Source of the DNA: an uncultured Thermoleophilia bacterium
GTDB lineage: Bacteria; Actinomycetota; Thermoleophilia; UBA2241
DNA length: 8,244 bases
Assembly (NCBI GenBank): GCA_903912585.1
Contig: CAIWHY010000516.1
Location: forward strand, 1-8,244
Direction of reading: 5' to 3'
Shown here: positions 7,440-8,244 of the stretch, piece after piece
Layout of the letters: the number at the start of each line of letters is the position of its first letter
Position numbering within the stretch: position 1 is the stretch's first letter
The notes under the pieces: generated by a model
Database searches by the model: none
What the model saw: the letters and a program-made list of their open reading frames with translations, nothing else
Told to the model about the DNA's origin: nothing
Made by a program: the position numbers and the translations under genes

Positions 7440-7994
7440 GTGATCGCGATCATCGTCATCATCGTCATCCTGGTCGTCCTCGCGGCCGTCTTCGCGGGGA
7501 TGTACAACAGCCTCGTCGGCCGCCGCAACCAGGTGGACAACGCCTGGAGCCAGATCGACGTCCAGCTCAAGCGCCGCCACGACCTCATTCCCAATCTCGT
7601 GCAGGTGGTAAAGGACGCCATGGGCTACGAGCAGGAAACGCTCACCAAGGTGGTCGCCGCGCGCAACGCCGCGATCGCGGCCAGCGGCCCGGTCCAGGCG
7701 GGACCGGCCGAAGCGGCCCTTACCCAGGCTACGCGCGGGCTGCTCGGCCTGGTCGAGAGCTATCCGCAGCTCAAGGCCAACGACAATGTGAAGCAGCTCC
7801 AGGAGGAGCTGACCTCGACCGAGAACAAGATCGCCTTCGCCCGGCAGTATTACAACGACTCGGTGAACAACTATAATACCCGCCGCCAGACCTTCCCCGC
7901 GGTGCTGGCCGCGGCCTCGCTGGGTTTCGGACCGATCGATCTGTTCAACATGCCCGAGACCGAGCGCGAGGTTCCCAAAGTCGCACTGAGATGA
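7440..7994 (+). CDS. lemA: LemA family membrane protein
   Basis: LemA proteins are small envelope proteins with one N-terminal membrane helix and a long helical domain. Their exact function is poorly defined, but they are often encoded next to an M48 protease. The 184-residue product has a very hydrophobic Ile/Val-rich helix (2-20). The family core follows: YNSLVGRRNQVDNAWSQID (22-40), VQLKRRHDLIPNLVQVVK (41-58) and the LTSTENKIAFARQYYNDSV region (124-142). It ends in the usual FNMPETERE-type tail (169-177). Length is normal. The start is GTG at 7440, supported by AAGGAG at 7428-7433. The stop overlaps the next start by 4 nt (ATGA), so the two genes form an operon with coupled translation. 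The helical domain is expected to face outward, by family knowledge. Confidence 0.95.
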   Translation: MIAIIVIIVILVVLAAVFAGMYNSLVGRRNQVDNAWSQIDVQLKRRHDLIPNLVQVVKDAMGYEQETLTKVVAARNAAIAASGPVQAGPAEAALTQATRGLLGLVESYPQLKANDNVKQLQEELTSTENKIAFARQYYNDSVNNYNTRRQTFPAVLAAASLGFGPIDLFNMPETEREVPKVALR

Positions 7995-8244
7995 GCGGCG
8001 CCACCGACTTCGCCGCGGCCCAGCGGGCGAACCGGCACAATACCTTCCTGCTGCTGCTGGCGCTGACGGCGATCGCCGCGCTCCTGGGTTATCTGATCGG
8101 CTGGGTGCTGGAAGGAACGGCAACCGATTCCGTGCCCGCCTGGAGCGCGGCCGGACTGGTCGCGGCGGCGCTGATGGCCGGCGCGAGCCTGTGCTGGAGC
8201 GCCGTGTCGCTAGCCTTCGGCGACCGGATCGTGCTCACCATGTC
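7991..8244 (+). CDS. M48/HtpX-like membrane metalloprotease, N-terminal part (runs off right edge)
   Basis: Only the first 84 codons are visible, before the HExxH zinc motif that would prove an M48 peptidase. The visible part shows a polar start (MSGATDFAAAQRANRHNT), a membrane helix at about 19-40, a short loop and a second helix at about 51-75. It then reads AFGDRIVLTM, which matches the segment before the catalytic domain in HtpX-like proteases. Such proteases degrade misfolded membrane proteins on the cytoplasmic side. The start ATG at 7991 overlaps the lemA stop (ATGA). The lemA neighbour strongly supports the call, since lemA and M48 protease genes are often paired. Identity as a protease is partly inferred from context. 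Confidence 0.75.
   Translation, partial: MSGATDFAAAQRANRHNTFLLLLALTAIAALLGYLIGWVLEGTATDSVPAWSAAGLVAAALMAGASLCWSAVSLAFGDRIVLTM

Noticed and set aside
7359..8123. 254-codon minus-strand frame opposite lemA
   Set aside because: It is antisense to lemA and the M48 gene, with low-complexity content (Asp runs) and no domain.

Overview
The window is a high-GC bacterial chromosome segment with a tightly packed translation and transcription gene cluster on the minus strand, followed by a small mixed region. The gene order, frequent GTG starts, GC-rich composition and purine-rich ribosome binding sites suggest a deep-branching Actinomycetota, possibly Thermoleophilia-like. That placement is inference; no rRNA or other decisive marker is present.

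Positions 1 to about 6200 hold the classical nusA-infB operon, read right to left: rimP (30S maturation), nusA (elongation/termination factor), ylxR/rnpM, infB (IF2), a DUF503 gene (ylxP), rbfA (30S maturation), a DHH/DHHA1 nanoRNase gene (nrnA) and the start of truB (tRNA pseudouridine-55 synthase), which runs off the left edge. Six of the seven junctions overlap, by 4 to 49 nt, and the seventh is a 5-nt gap. Six of the eight genes start with GTG. A good promoter lies near 6169-6198. A leader of about 78 nt contains a perfect 11-bp hairpin with a short U-run, just upstream of rimP. This looks like an attenuator and could be the NusA-feedback element known from the Bacillus subtilis operon.

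The most unusual protein feature is in NusA. After the second KH domain it carries a compact Cys/Cys/Cys/His zinc-finger-like module and then an Ala/Glu/Asp/Pro-rich tail.

Divergent from the operon is a 94-residue protein with four CxxC knuckles (two predicted zinc ribbons) of unknown function. It converges, with only 3 nt between stop codons, on a membrane-anchored L,D-transpeptidase with an SH3-like domain and a YkuD catalytic domain. An 80-nt divergent intergenic region separates this gene from lemA, which overlaps by 4 nt the start of an M48/HtpX-like membrane metalloprotease cut by the right edge. LemA plus M48 protease is a widespread envelope pair.

Most of the window is a conserved core region. 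I do not see a clear new multi-gene system. The leads worth pursuing are the NusA finger, the rimP leader hairpin and the divergent double zinc-ribbon protein.
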